From DASQWP01 sp050697555 (GTDB lineage: Bacteria > Actinomycetota > Thermoleophilia > Gaiellales > Gaiellaceae), in assembly GCA_050697555.1 (NCBI GenBank), contig JBOHAD010000079.1, forward strand, positions 1 through 10,246: a DNA stretch of 10,246 bases, written 5' to 3'. Positions within the stretch are counted from its first letter, which is position 1. Every line of letters begins with the position of its first letter. The translations under genes were made by a program, and so were the position numbers. The notes beneath the pieces were generated by a model. It saw only the letters and a list, made by a program, of their open reading frames with translations, did no database searches and was not told the origin of the DNA. Shown in pieces: positions 1 through 5,377 of this stretch.

Positions 1-320
1 CGGGAGGCAGGGCCGTGCTGAAGACGGCCGCGCTCGAGAAGGCGGACTTCGGGGACGAGCGATTCGACAAGGTCTTCGCCTTCAACGTCGCGCCCTTCTG
101 GCATCAGCCGAAGGAGGCGCTGGGGATCGTCCGGCGGCATCTCGCCCCCGATGGAGCGGTCTATCTCTTCTGGGACGCTCGCCACACGCAGCCAGGCCGA
201 GCTCGCGACCTGGCCGACCAGCTGAGCGAGAGGATCCGGCTGGCCCAGTTCTCCGTGAACCAAGTGCTGGTCAAGGACCTGCGCCCGGTTCCCGCGGTTT
301 GCGTGATCGGGCGGCCCTAG
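1..320 (+). CDS. Class I SAM-dependent methyltransferase, C-terminal part (5' end outside window)
   Basis: The reading frame is open from the left edge to TAG at 318-320, so only about the last 105 residues are seen. The visible part matches the second half of a class I methyltransferase fold. An acidic stretch (DFGDERFDKVFAFNV) corresponds to the strand 4 region, where D-x-x-FD-x-V is usual. It is followed by the helix and strand 5 segment (VRRHLAPDGAVYLFWD), where the family normally has L-x-P-G-G. The SAM-binding glycine motif would lie upstream and cannot be checked. The substrate is unknown. A GTG at 15 is in frame, but the homology-like pattern continues to the edge, so it is probably not the start. 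The family is fairly sure; the specific function is not. Confidence 0.7.
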   Translation, partial: GGRAVLKTAALEKADFGDERFDKVFAFNVAPFWHQPKEALGIVRRHLAPDGAVYLFWDARHTQPGRARDLADQLSERIRLAQFSVNQVLVKDLRPVPAVCVIGRP

Positions 321-341
321 GCGCGCTGCTATGGCCGACGG

Positions 342-585
342 GTGATGCGGACGCACAGGGATACGAGGCCGATAGAGGCTCGGGCGGCGAGCACGTACGA
401 GCACTGGGTCGGCTCCGAGGGGCTCAGCTTCCGGGGGCGCGACGACGCCGAGCGGCTCGGCGACGTCGTCAAGTTCCACTGGGGCGGTCGACAAGGACGG
501 CGAGGCGTTCGCAGTCGGGCTCAACTCCCTCGTCCTCGCCGCGGACGGCCGGATCGAGCGCGACTACACGTTCGTCGAGAGTTAG
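342..585 (+). pseudogene. SnoaL/NTF2-like protein remnant, frameshifted
   Basis: Two adjoining frames together read as the C-terminal part of a SnoaL-like (NTF2 fold) protein. The first frame gives SFRGRDDAERLGDVVKFHW up to the tryptophan codon at 480-482. After one extra base in the G run at 481-484, the other frame gives AVDKDGEAFAVGLNSLVLAA and then DGRIERDYTFVES, with TAG at 583-585. The alternating hydrophobic strands, the V-x-F-x-W motif and the terminal DGRI-x-x-x-Y-x-F are typical of this family's last strands. The N-terminal half, with the helices that form the pocket, cannot be found, so the gene looks truncated as well as shifted. It lies 21 bp after the methyltransferase stop. No function is likely unless the shift is a sequencing error. 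The family call is moderate. Confidence 0.5.
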
Positions 586-682
586 GCGTTCGCGGCACTC
601 CTTCGTTTCGACCAGCGGGGGCGCGTAGCTTGTGCGGCGGTCCCCGCGCCACCGGTCCACGACGCTGTCCTGGAGGTTGACG

Positions 683-748
683 ATGCATCAGACGGTCCAC
701 TCGTTCCGCACGCCTGTCGGCGTCGTTGCGTCGGCGCCGGCCTCATGA
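683..748 (+). CDS. Possible 21-residue leader peptide coupled to the hydrolase gene
   Basis: ATG at 683 follows GGAGG (672-676) at a 6-base spacing, which is a good ribosome site. The frame encodes MHQTVHSFRTPVGVVASAPAS and ends at TGA 746-748. That stop overlaps the ATG of the hydrolase (745-747) as ATGA, the classic arrangement for translational coupling. The hydrolase start itself has no recognisable ribosome site, so ribosomes ending this small ORF could re-initiate on it. It could instead be a chance ORF or the leftover start of an older gene. There is no run of regulatory codons suggesting amino-acid attenuation. Confidence 0.35.
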   Translation: MHQTVHSFRTPVGVVASAPAS

Positions 749-1584
749 CGACGGTCGAGGCCAACGGCGTCACGCTCGGGGTCGAGCACTTCGGCGACGC
801 GGCGGCGCCGCTCGTTCTGCTCGCGGGCGGCACGACCATGCTCTCCTGGCCCGACGCGCTCTGCGAGGCGCTCGCGCGCGGCGGGCGCCACGTCGTGCGC
901 TACGACCTGCGCGACTGCGGTGCGTCGACCACCGTCAATCCCAAGGCTCCGGCGTACACGCTGCGCGATCTCGCAGCCGACGCCGCGGCGCTCGCCCGCG
1001 AACTCGACGACCGGCCGGCGCACCTGGCGGGCATCGGCGTCGGCGGGATGGTCGCCCAGGTCGCCGCGCTCGACCACCCGGACGCGTTGTCGGCGCTCAC
1101 GCTCGCCGGAACGCGGCCCGTCGCTCCAGGCCGGCTCGACGACGACCTTCCTGACCATGACGCGGCGACGATGGGCCGGCTGTTCTCGCGCTCGATGCCC
1201 GACTGGTCCGACCGCGCGGCCGTGGCGGAGTTTGCCGCCGGACGCGCGGAGATCCTCGGCGATGACCCCGCCGCCGCGCGCACGACCGCCGAGCGCATCT
1301 GGGACCGCACGCCCGGCACGGAGCCCGCGGTTCAGATGGCCAACCAGCTGGGCATGGTGTTCTCCAAGCTCGACTGCAAGCCGCGCTGGCGCGAGCGCCT
1401 GCCCGAGCTCGCGATCCCGGCGCTCGTGGTGCACGGTAGCCGGGACCAGTTCTTCCCTGTCGGCAACGGCGAGGCGCTCGCGCGCGAGATCCCCGGTGCG
1501 CGGCTGCTCGTGCTCGAACGGGCCGCGACCGCGATCCCCGATGTGGTCGCCAGTGAGGTCGCCGCGGCGATGCTCGAGCTCTAG
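745..1584 (+). CDS. Alpha/beta hydrolase fold protein (RdmC/methylesterase-like) with an altered catalytic triad
   Basis: This 279-residue protein has the normal length and layout of actinobacterial alpha/beta hydrolases related to the anthracycline methylesterase RdmC. It has an N-terminal strand pair with an oxyanion region near residues 25-35, the RYDLRDCGAST segment (52-62), a nucleophile elbow near 94-102, a helical cap around 125-210, and the acid-bearing strand VVHGSRDQFFP (228-238). The acid, Asp234, is present. The elbow reads AGIGVGGM, so Gly98 (codon GGC at 1036) stands where the GxSxG serine should be. The usual GMGH histidine site reads RAAT, with Thr262. As written, two of the three catalytic residues are missing. 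It may be a pseudoenzyme with a binding role. The ATG at 745 is chosen because homology-like sequence starts there. Confidence 0.88.
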   Translation: MTTVEANGVTLGVEHFGDAAAPLVLLAGGTTMLSWPDALCEALARGGRHVVRYDLRDCGASTTVNPKAPAYTLRDLAADAAALARELDDRPAHLAGIGVGGMVAQVAALDHPDALSALTLAGTRPVAPGRLDDDLPDHDAATMGRLFSRSMPDWSDRAAVAEFAAGRAEILGDDPAAARTTAERIWDRTPGTEPAVQMANQLGMVFSKLDCKPRWRERLPELAIPALVVHGSRDQFFPVGNGEALAREIPGARLLVLERAATAIPDVVASEVAAAMLEL

Positions 1585-1679
1585 GCGCTCACGGTCCCGG
1601 CGCCAACAGCAGGAGGCCGCGACAGGAGAGCTGTACTCATATTAGGCAACAAAGGATGGAGCCTTGATGGAGCCCAGCG

Positions 1680-1771
1680 GTCGCAACCCGTGGCAACCGG
1701 TGGCAAATGGGACGGCCGCAAGAACGGCTCAAACAGGCGAAAACCGTTGCCGCGGTTTGCGACCGGTTGCC
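1680..1771. repeat. Facing array of 10-bp repeats (3 + 3 units)
   Basis: Left side: three contiguous 10-bp units, GTCGCAACCC (1680), GTGGCAACCG (1690) and GTGGCAAATG (1700), with GCAA cores at 1683, 1693 and 1703. Right side: TTGC cores at 1747, 1757 and 1767, the same word on the opposite strand at the same 10-bp step. The outer parts form an inverted repeat of 16 bp with 15 matches (1692-1707 against 1756-1771). The 10-bp step would place all sites on one face of the helix. Phage integrase arm-type sites can be tandem 10-bp repeats, as in the lambda P' arm, and the nearby tRNA half fits that idea. A repressor or partition site is also possible. Confidence 0.55.
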
Positions 1772-1933
1772 TGAGACGTTCATGGTAAAGAGGAGGTCAC
1801 CACAGCGTGGCCGGCTGTGTTGCCTGATCCGACACCAGCCCGACTACACACGCACTACACAGGCTCTGGCGGGTGGTAGCCGGTCAGAGCCGGTTCGGCG
1901 CGGTACGAAATGCCTGCTCTACCCGGTAAATCC

Positions 1934-2013
1934 GGGCGCGAGCCGACTGTGTCGGTTGAGCTCGTACCGGCCTGTCACGCCGGAGGTCGCGGGTTCGAGT
2001 CCCGTCGCTCCCG
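1934..2013 (+). pseudogene. tRNA-Asp(GTC)-like sequence: intact 3' half, abnormal 5' half
   Basis: The anticodon arm is perfect: CCGGC (1967-1971), loop CTGTCAC with anticodon GTC at 1974-1976, and GCCGG (1979-1983). A 5-base variable region AGGTC and a T arm (GCGGG, TTCGAGT, CCCGT; 1989-2005) follow. The 3' acceptor strand is CGCTCCC with discriminator G at 2013, and no CCA is encoded. Upstream, GGGCGCG (1934-1940) could pair with the acceptor at 6 of 7 positions, but 26 bases replace the usual 18-20 before the anticodon stem. They form a CCGAC/GTCGG hairpin instead of a normal D arm. The best reading is a tRNA 3' half left by tRNA-targeted integration. A functional tRNA is less likely. Confidence 0.5.
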
Positions 2014-2023
2014 CTTCTTGAAG

Positions 2024-2123
2024 TGCCTGCAAATGGGCAGGTTGCGTTGTCTCATCAGACGGTGCTGCTCCCTTCGTGGCCCAATCCCGTGGCCCAAACG
2101 ATTGGCTCAAAATGCCTGCAAAT
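2024..2123. repeat. Direct repeat TGCCTGCAAAT (two copies, 89 bp apart)
   Basis: TGCCTGCAAAT occurs at 2024-2034 and again at 2113-2123. The first copy begins 10 bp after the tRNA-like half, a typical place for core or arm sites of an integrase. An 11-bp perfect repeat within 100 bp is uncommon by chance, but its role is inferred only from position. Confidence 0.35.
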
Positions 2124-2248
2124 AGCCATTTCCACGAGCGATCTTGTGCCCGGCCGCACGAACATGGTCGGATCAGGCGGATATGTGCCCTGACGCGCCG
2201 TCGCGTCGTAAGTCCGATCGGCGACCCGATCCTTGAGACCCAGGCGGG

Positions 2249-2323
2249 CTCGGGATCGACATTTCGCAGGAGTTCCCCAAGCCGCTCGCGGACGAGGTCG
2301 TGCAGGCGGCCGACGTCGTGATC
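2249..2323 (+). pseudogene. arsC-like (LMW phosphatase-type arsenate reductase) remnant
   Basis: This stretch reads LGIDISQEFPKPLADEVVQA followed by ADVVI. That resembles the middle of thioredoxin-type arsenate reductases, where G-I-D-x-S-x-x-x-PK-x-L leads to ADVV and then to the M-G-C-G-D-x-C-P motif. The motif after ADVVI is missing (it reads SSHRM), and a TGA lies upstream in frame at 2234-2236. Neither the P-loop nor the later cysteines can be found nearby. About 25 codons survive, so this is a gene scrap at most. It is short, so the family call could be wrong. Confidence 0.35.
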
Positions 2324-2580
2324 TCGTCCCACCGGATGACTCCGCCGCGGAGAGCAGAGGTTCGTCCTAGTGGTCTGGCTCGCGCCCACGTATGCGGTGT
2401 GCCGACACACGCGCCCCTCCGCAGAAAGCAGGCGCGAGTTCGGCATCGGCGCGGACGACTGCGTCTCGTCCAGAGCAGCGTTCTGCGCCTAACTCCGCGG
2501 GTTCCCTCCTTTGAGACCCGAGCGAGCGTCTCCGACCGCACACGTAAGGCCCGCATCGTCGCCCCAAGCGAGGTGCCGAT

Positions 2581-2594
2581 GCCGGAGCTCCGGC
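2581..2594 (-). terminator. GC-rich hairpin right after the Lrp-family stop
   Basis: GCCGGAGCTCCGGC is a perfect 14-bp palindrome beginning one base past the TGA (2596-2598) of the minus-strand regulator gene. As RNA it folds as GCCGG/CCGGC with an AGCT loop. No T run follows, so it would be a U-less terminator of the kind often proposed in high-GC actinobacteria. Confidence 0.35.
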
Positions 2595-2595
2595 T

Positions 2596-3072
2596 TCATT
2601 CTGTCGGGATCTCGAGGCCAGCCTTGACCACCCGGTACACGGGGAACGTGTCGAATCGCTTGAGGCCCGGTGCGTCCATGACCAGGTCCTCGACGACGTC
2701 GCGCAGCTCGTTCATTCCGCGCGCGGCGAAGAGCACGGCGTAGTCGTACTCGCCGGCCAGGTCGTAGCACTGCTGGACTGCGGGAGAGGCTGAGAGTTGC
2801 TCCTGAAGCGCCGTATGGCGCCTGGTTGACTCGTGCTCCAGCGTAACCATCACAAGGGCCAGCACGACGTCTGGGAATGCGGCCGAGTTGAGCACTGCGA
2901 CCTCGCGCTCAATCAGGCCCGCCTTCTGGAATCGGCTGATCCGGCGCTGCACGGCGCTGGTGGAGAGCCCGACCTGCTGGCCGAGGTCAAACAGGGTCGT
3001 CGAGGCGTGGCGCTGCAGCACTGCGAGGAGCGCGTGGTCGATCGTGTCCAGTTCGGGCCGGCGCGCGGGCAC
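2596..3072 (-). CDS. Lrp/AsnC family transcriptional regulator
   Basis: The 158-residue product is close to the usual 150-170 for this family. Residues 9-55 form the winged helix-turn-helix: LDTIDHALLAVLQ, then FDLGQQVGLSTSAVQRRISR, where the second helix (S37-R44) is the recognition helix, then AGLIE. A linker leads to a RAM ligand-binding domain at about 68-145, with the GEYDY turn at 107-111 matching the family G-x-x-D effector-site region. Such proteins are octamer- or dimer-forming regulators that sense amino acids or small metabolites; the ligand here is unknown. I chose GTG at 3072 because the DNA-binding domain starts soon after it. A TTG at 3099 would put the start inside the inverted repeat. 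There is no ribosome site, so a leaderless transcript is likely. The gene diverges from a VOC gene. Confidence 0.88.
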   Translation of the reverse strand: MPARRPELDTIDHALLAVLQRHASTTLFDLGQQVGLSTSAVQRRISRFQKAGLIEREVAVLNSAAFPDVVLALVMVTLEHESTRRHTALQEQLSASPAVQQCYDLAGEYDYAVLFAARGMNELRDVVEDLVMDAPGLKRFDTFPVYRVVKAGLEIPTE

Positions 3073-3076
3073 GCAA

Positions 3077-3104
3077 ACAATTTGCGTGTGGACGGGCAAA
3101 TTGT
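3077..3104. promoter_or_regulatory. Operator-like inverted repeat between the divergent Lrp and VOC genes
   Basis: Two perfect 9-bp arms, ACAATTTGC (3077-3085) and GCAAATTGT (3096-3104), are separated by 10 bp. It is strikingly AT-rich in a GC-rich region. It covers the likely promoter of the regulator, so negative autoregulation is likely, and it could also control the divergent VOC gene starting near 3133. The left arm is also part of a smaller palindrome, GCAAA-CAA-TTTGC (3073-3085). Confidence 0.6.
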
Positions 3105-3107
3105 CAA
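3079..3107 (-). promoter_or_regulatory. Promoter of the Lrp-family gene
   Basis: On the minus strand a consensus -35 box TTGACA (3107-3102) is followed after 17 bp by CAAATT (3084-3079), a weak -10 match. A start point about 7 bp on would fall at the GTG at 3072, giving a leaderless mRNA. On the plus strand TTGTCA (3101-3106) may be the -35 of the divergent gene, but no good -10 is seen for it. Confidence 0.45.
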
Positions 3108-3132
3108 ACGGTTCCAGGCGTCGATCCCTAGG

Positions 3133-3555
3133 GTGTTCGGCATCTCAGCGAGCCGCGACAGCAAGGTACGTGGCGCGATCGCCGTCCTGGTCTACGAGGA
3201 CATCCCGGCCGCGCACGACTATCTCGTGCGCGTGGTCGGTTTCGGCGCCGGCCGTGTCGATCGGGACGACGAGGGGGAGCCCGTCCACGGCGAAGTCCAA
3301 GCCGGCGAATGCGTCATCTACCTGCACCGGGTGGCACCCGAGTACGGCGTCGCGTCCCGGGCGAGCCTCGGCGCGGATACCGCGGGGGTGGACGTGACCG
3401 TCGAGAACGTCGACTCCCACCACGCCCACGCCAAGGCGCAGGGCGCGACGATCGTCTACCCGCCGGCCGACATGCCCTACGGCTTCAGGGAATACGGAGC
3501 CCGCGACCTGGAGGGATGGCTCTGGTCCTTCATGGCTGCCCCCGGCAACGGGTGA
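3133..3555 (+). CDS. VOC (glyoxalase/bleomycin-resistance fold) family protein
   Basis: The C-terminal two thirds are typical of a VOC superfamily subgroup: VLVYEDIPAAHDYLVRVVGF begins the first beta-alpha-beta unit, and MPYGFREYGARDLEGWLWSF ends the second. The product is about 140 residues from the GTG at 3133. That start is uncertain because there is no ATG and no clear ribosome site, and family members usually begin about 10 residues before VLVYED. The usual metal-binding His and Glu positions are not occupied (the last reads DLEGWLWS), so a metal-dependent glyoxalase activity is unlikely. Binding of a small ligand is the safer guess. It diverges from the Lrp-family gene over a shared palindrome, so it is the most likely target of that regulator. 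The frame runs open far upstream through the regulator gene, but that part is antisense. Confidence 0.75.
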   Translation: MFGISASRDSKVRGAIAVLVYEDIPAAHDYLVRVVGFGAGRVDRDDEGEPVHGEVQAGECVIYLHRVAPEYGVASRASLGADTAGVDVTVENVDSHHAHAKAQGATIVYPPADMPYGFREYGARDLEGWLWSFMAAPGNG

Positions 3556-3701
3556 TGCCGCACCCCCCGCTCCTTGCAGCTCTCCCCGACGGGCGCTCGA
3601 GGGTGTCCATTTCCTCGGCCGCCGTTCGTCTTCAAGGCGACCATTCCGAGTCGGCGCCTCGGCGGCGTCGATCGAGCCAGCGCGAGAGGAAGGAGACTCG
3701 C

Positions 3702-4245
3702 ATGCGCAAGCTAAGCGCCTGGGAGTACGTGACGCTCGACGGCGTCATCGAAGCTCCCGAGAACTGGGTCATGGCCGACGACGAGATGTTCGAGGAGCAG
3801 ACCGCCGGCTACGCAGCCTCGGACGCGCTTGCTGCTGGGGCGACGGACCTACGCAATCTTCGTCGCCTCGTGGCCTCAGCGGGGAAGCGATGTCGCGAAT
3901 GCCGACTGGATGAACAACACCCAGAAGTACGTCGCGTCGTCGACTCTCGAGTTGCCCGAATGGCAGAACACGACGGTGCTGGACGGCGACGTCAGCGAGG
4001 CGGTCTCGCGGCTCAAGCAGGAGGACGGCGAGACGATCACGCTCAACGGAAGCGCCACTCTGCTGCGCTCGCTGCTCAGCGCAGGGCTTGTCGATGAGCT
4101 GCGGCTCTTCCTGCATCCGGTCGTGTTGGGTTCCGGGCACCGCCTGTTTGAGGGCGGCGAGGATCTCGGCGCGTTCCAGCTCGCTGAAAGCCATGCGTAC
4201 GACACCGGCGTTGTCTCGCTCACCTACAACCCGACCGAGGGCTGA
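3702..4245 (+). pseudogene. RibD C-terminal/DHFR-like reductase, broken by a one-base frameshift
   Basis: ATG at 3702 has a strong ribosome site (AGGAAGGAG, 3687-3695). The first 42 codons read MRKLSAWEYVTLDGVIEAPE and continue to the YAASDA segment. One extra base at about 3828 then shifts the frame. The next frame carries on as LLLGRRTYAIFVASWP, through VLDGDVSEAVSRLK, to LVDELRLFLHPVVLGSGHRL, ending with TGA at 4243-4245. Corrected, it is a 180-residue protein of normal length with the family's TLDGV, GRRTY and HPVVLGSG motifs, which bind NAD(P)H in DHFR-fold reductases. The substrate is unknown. It is the first gene of a five-gene run and a paralogue of the last one. It is either a recent pseudogene or an intact gene with a base-call error; the conserved remainder favours recent or artefactual. 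Confidence 0.8.
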
Positions 4246-4271
4246 TGCCAGCCCAGGAGGGAGCTCGAAGA

Positions 4272-4568
4272 ATGAAGCGATTCCTGCTGCTCTACAAGGG
4301 ACCGTCCACGCCCCCGGAGGCAACGCACGAAGGCTGGCCAGAGTGGTTCGCGGGGATCGGCGATGCACTCGTCGAAGTGGGCTCGCCGATGAAGGACGGG
4401 TTCGTCCTGCATCCCGACGGGTCGACGAGCGACGACGCGACCGGCCTGAGGGGCTACGGCCTCATTCAGGCCGCGAACAGAAGCGAGGCGCTCGACCTGC
4501 TGCGCGACCACCCGCTGCTGTCGCTCGGCGAGTGGGTGATCGAAGTGTTCGAAGTGCCGAGGCGCTAG
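4272..4568 (+). CDS. YCII-related domain protein
   Basis: This 98-residue single-domain protein starts at ATG 4272 with AGGAGGG (4255-4261) upstream. The pattern matches small YCII/DGPF proteins: MKRFLLLYKG as the first strand, GWPEWFAGIGDALVEVGSPM as the first helix, GYGLIQAANRSEALDLLRDH as the second strand and helix, then EWVIEVFEV as the last strand. These have a ferredoxin-like fold and are common beside extracytoplasmic-function sigma factors and small oxidoreductases in actinobacteria. No sigma factor is seen in this window. It lies 26 bp after the reductase-like gene and 28 bp before the next, so it is very likely co-transcribed. Its biochemical role is unknown. Confidence 0.85.
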   Translation: MKRFLLLYKGPSTPPEATHEGWPEWFAGIGDALVEVGSPMKDGFVLHPDGSTSDDATGLRGYGLIQAANRSEALDLLRDHPLLSLGEWVIEVFEVPRR

Positions 4569-4596
4569 GGGCCCGGCACAAGAGAGGAGGAATGAA

Positions 4597-4977
4597 ATGA
4601 AGCCGAACAGCATCTCCGGGATCACCTGCTACGTCGAGGACCTCGCGAAGACGGCCGAGTTCTACGACGTCCTTGGCTTTCGGCGGGGCAAGGAGGAGCC
4701 GGATCGGTCGACATTCTACGTCAACTGGTTCTTCATGACCTTCATCGCCCAGGGTCAGGAGGATGACGCGGAGCTTCGGAAGGACGCCGAGCTTCCCGCC
4801 AAGGGATCCGGGCTGCTCATCAACATCAAGGTCGACGACATCGACGACTTCCACAGGGCTGCGGTCAAGGCGGGACTGCATCCCGCCGGGGAGCCTGAGG
4901 TCCGGTCCTCGGGCAACCGGGAGTTCGTCCTCCGCGATCCCGATGGCTACAAGCTCGCGTTCTTTCAGAAGAAGTGA
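4597..4977 (+). CDS. VOC family protein
   Basis: The product is 126 residues, a normal VOC length, with two beta-alpha-beta-beta-beta units. The first starts ISGITCYVEDLAKTAEFYDV, with FYDVLGF as the usual helix end. The second starts LLINIKVDDIDDFHRAAVKAG and ends in FVLRDPDGYKLAFFQ. The metal-ligand positions of glyoxalase I-type enzymes are not kept: glycine stands at the N-terminal His site and alanine at the final Glu site (DPDGYKLA). It is more likely a binding or non-metal member. The ribosome site AGAGGAGG is just before the ATG at 4597. An ATG at 4592 in another frame stops after two codons. Third gene of the operon-like run. Confidence 0.88.
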   Translation: MKPNSISGITCYVEDLAKTAEFYDVLGFRRGKEEPDRSTFYVNWFFMTFIAQGQEDDAELRKDAELPAKGSGLLINIKVDDIDDFHRAAVKAGLHPAGEPEVRSSGNREFVLRDPDGYKLAFFQKK

Positions 4978-4992
4978 GGAGCGAGCAGGCCC

Positions 4993-5355
4993 GTGGAGAT
5001 CAAGAGGATCCTTCCATACGCCCACGGCGGTGATCTCGCTGCGTCGCGCGAGTTCTACGTCGAGGTATTCGGGCTCGAGGTGGCGATGGAAGATCCCGTG
5101 CTCGGGCTCAGGTCACCGGCAAATCCGACGGCTCAGGTCCTCGTTCCCCCACCCGGCATGGAGGACCCACAGCCGCGATTTGGCGTCGATGTCGGTGAGG
5201 CGGCGGCGGTCGATGCCGCTCACGCCGAGGCGGTGCGACGCGGGTTGCACGTCGTCTATCCGCTCACCGACGAGCCATGGGGAGTTCGCCGGTTCTTCGT
5301 CGAAGACCCAGGCGGCACGGTCATCAACGTGCTCGCGCACATCGACTCGTCGTGA
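4993..5355 (+). CDS. VOC family protein (second copy)
   Basis: This 120-residue VOC protein starts at GTG 4993, 15 bp after the previous stop, with AGGAG (4977-4981) as ribosome site. The start is set by the first strand MEIKRILPYAHGGD and the helix AASREFYVEVFGLEV. The second unit includes AEAVRRGLHVVYPLTDEPWG and ends in RRFFVEDPGGTVINVLAH. Asparagine replaces the usual final Glu ligand (DPGGTVIN) and no His is at the first position, so metal-dependent catalysis is unlikely here too. It is clearly different from the preceding VOC protein, so this is not a fresh tandem duplication. The substrate is unknown. Confidence 0.85.
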   Translation: MEIKRILPYAHGGDLAASREFYVEVFGLEVAMEDPVLGLRSPANPTAQVLVPPPGMEDPQPRFGVDVGEAAAVDAAHAEAVRRGLHVVYPLTDEPWGVRRFFVEDPGGTVINVLAHIDSS

Positions 5356-5377
5356 AGTCGACTCGGAAGGCGAGACT

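Larger units (their letters stand above)
1585..2595. other. Gene-poor spacer with signs of an old integration event
   Basis: About 1 kb with no convincing intact gene. It contains a facing array of 10-bp-spaced repeats (1680-1771), a short repeat ACTACAC at 1843 and 1854 (11-bp step), a tRNA-Asp-like half (1934-2013), a GC-rich hairpin CCTGC/GCAGG (2026-2041), an 11-bp direct repeat (2024 and 2113) and an arsC-like remnant (2249-2323). Open frames here on both strands have compositions unlike their neighbours and read across the tRNA half, so they are judged spurious. I see nothing recognisable in 2330-2580. Confidence 0.6.

Noticed and set aside
688..1434. 248-codon minus-strand open frame
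   Set aside because: It is antisense to the hydrolase and rich in Arg, typical of a shadow frame.
1707..2021. 104-codon plus-strand frame ending VAGSSPVAPAS
   Set aside because: The C-terminus is a translation of the tRNA 3' half and the rest has no family pattern.
1919..2446. 175-codon open frame on the minus strand containing GATGLEPATSGVTG
   Set aside because: It reads antisense across the tRNA-like half. This peptide pattern is a familiar by-product of tRNA T-arm sequence, and no protein family is recognisable.
2833..3132. N-terminal extension of the first VOC gene
   Set aside because: It would run antisense through the Lrp-family gene and the operator; VOC similarity begins only after 3160.
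4763..5377. Long N-terminal extension of the last reductase gene
   Set aside because: The frame is open, but the DNA codes for two VOC proteins in other frames. The family N-terminus and ribosome site place the start at 5378.
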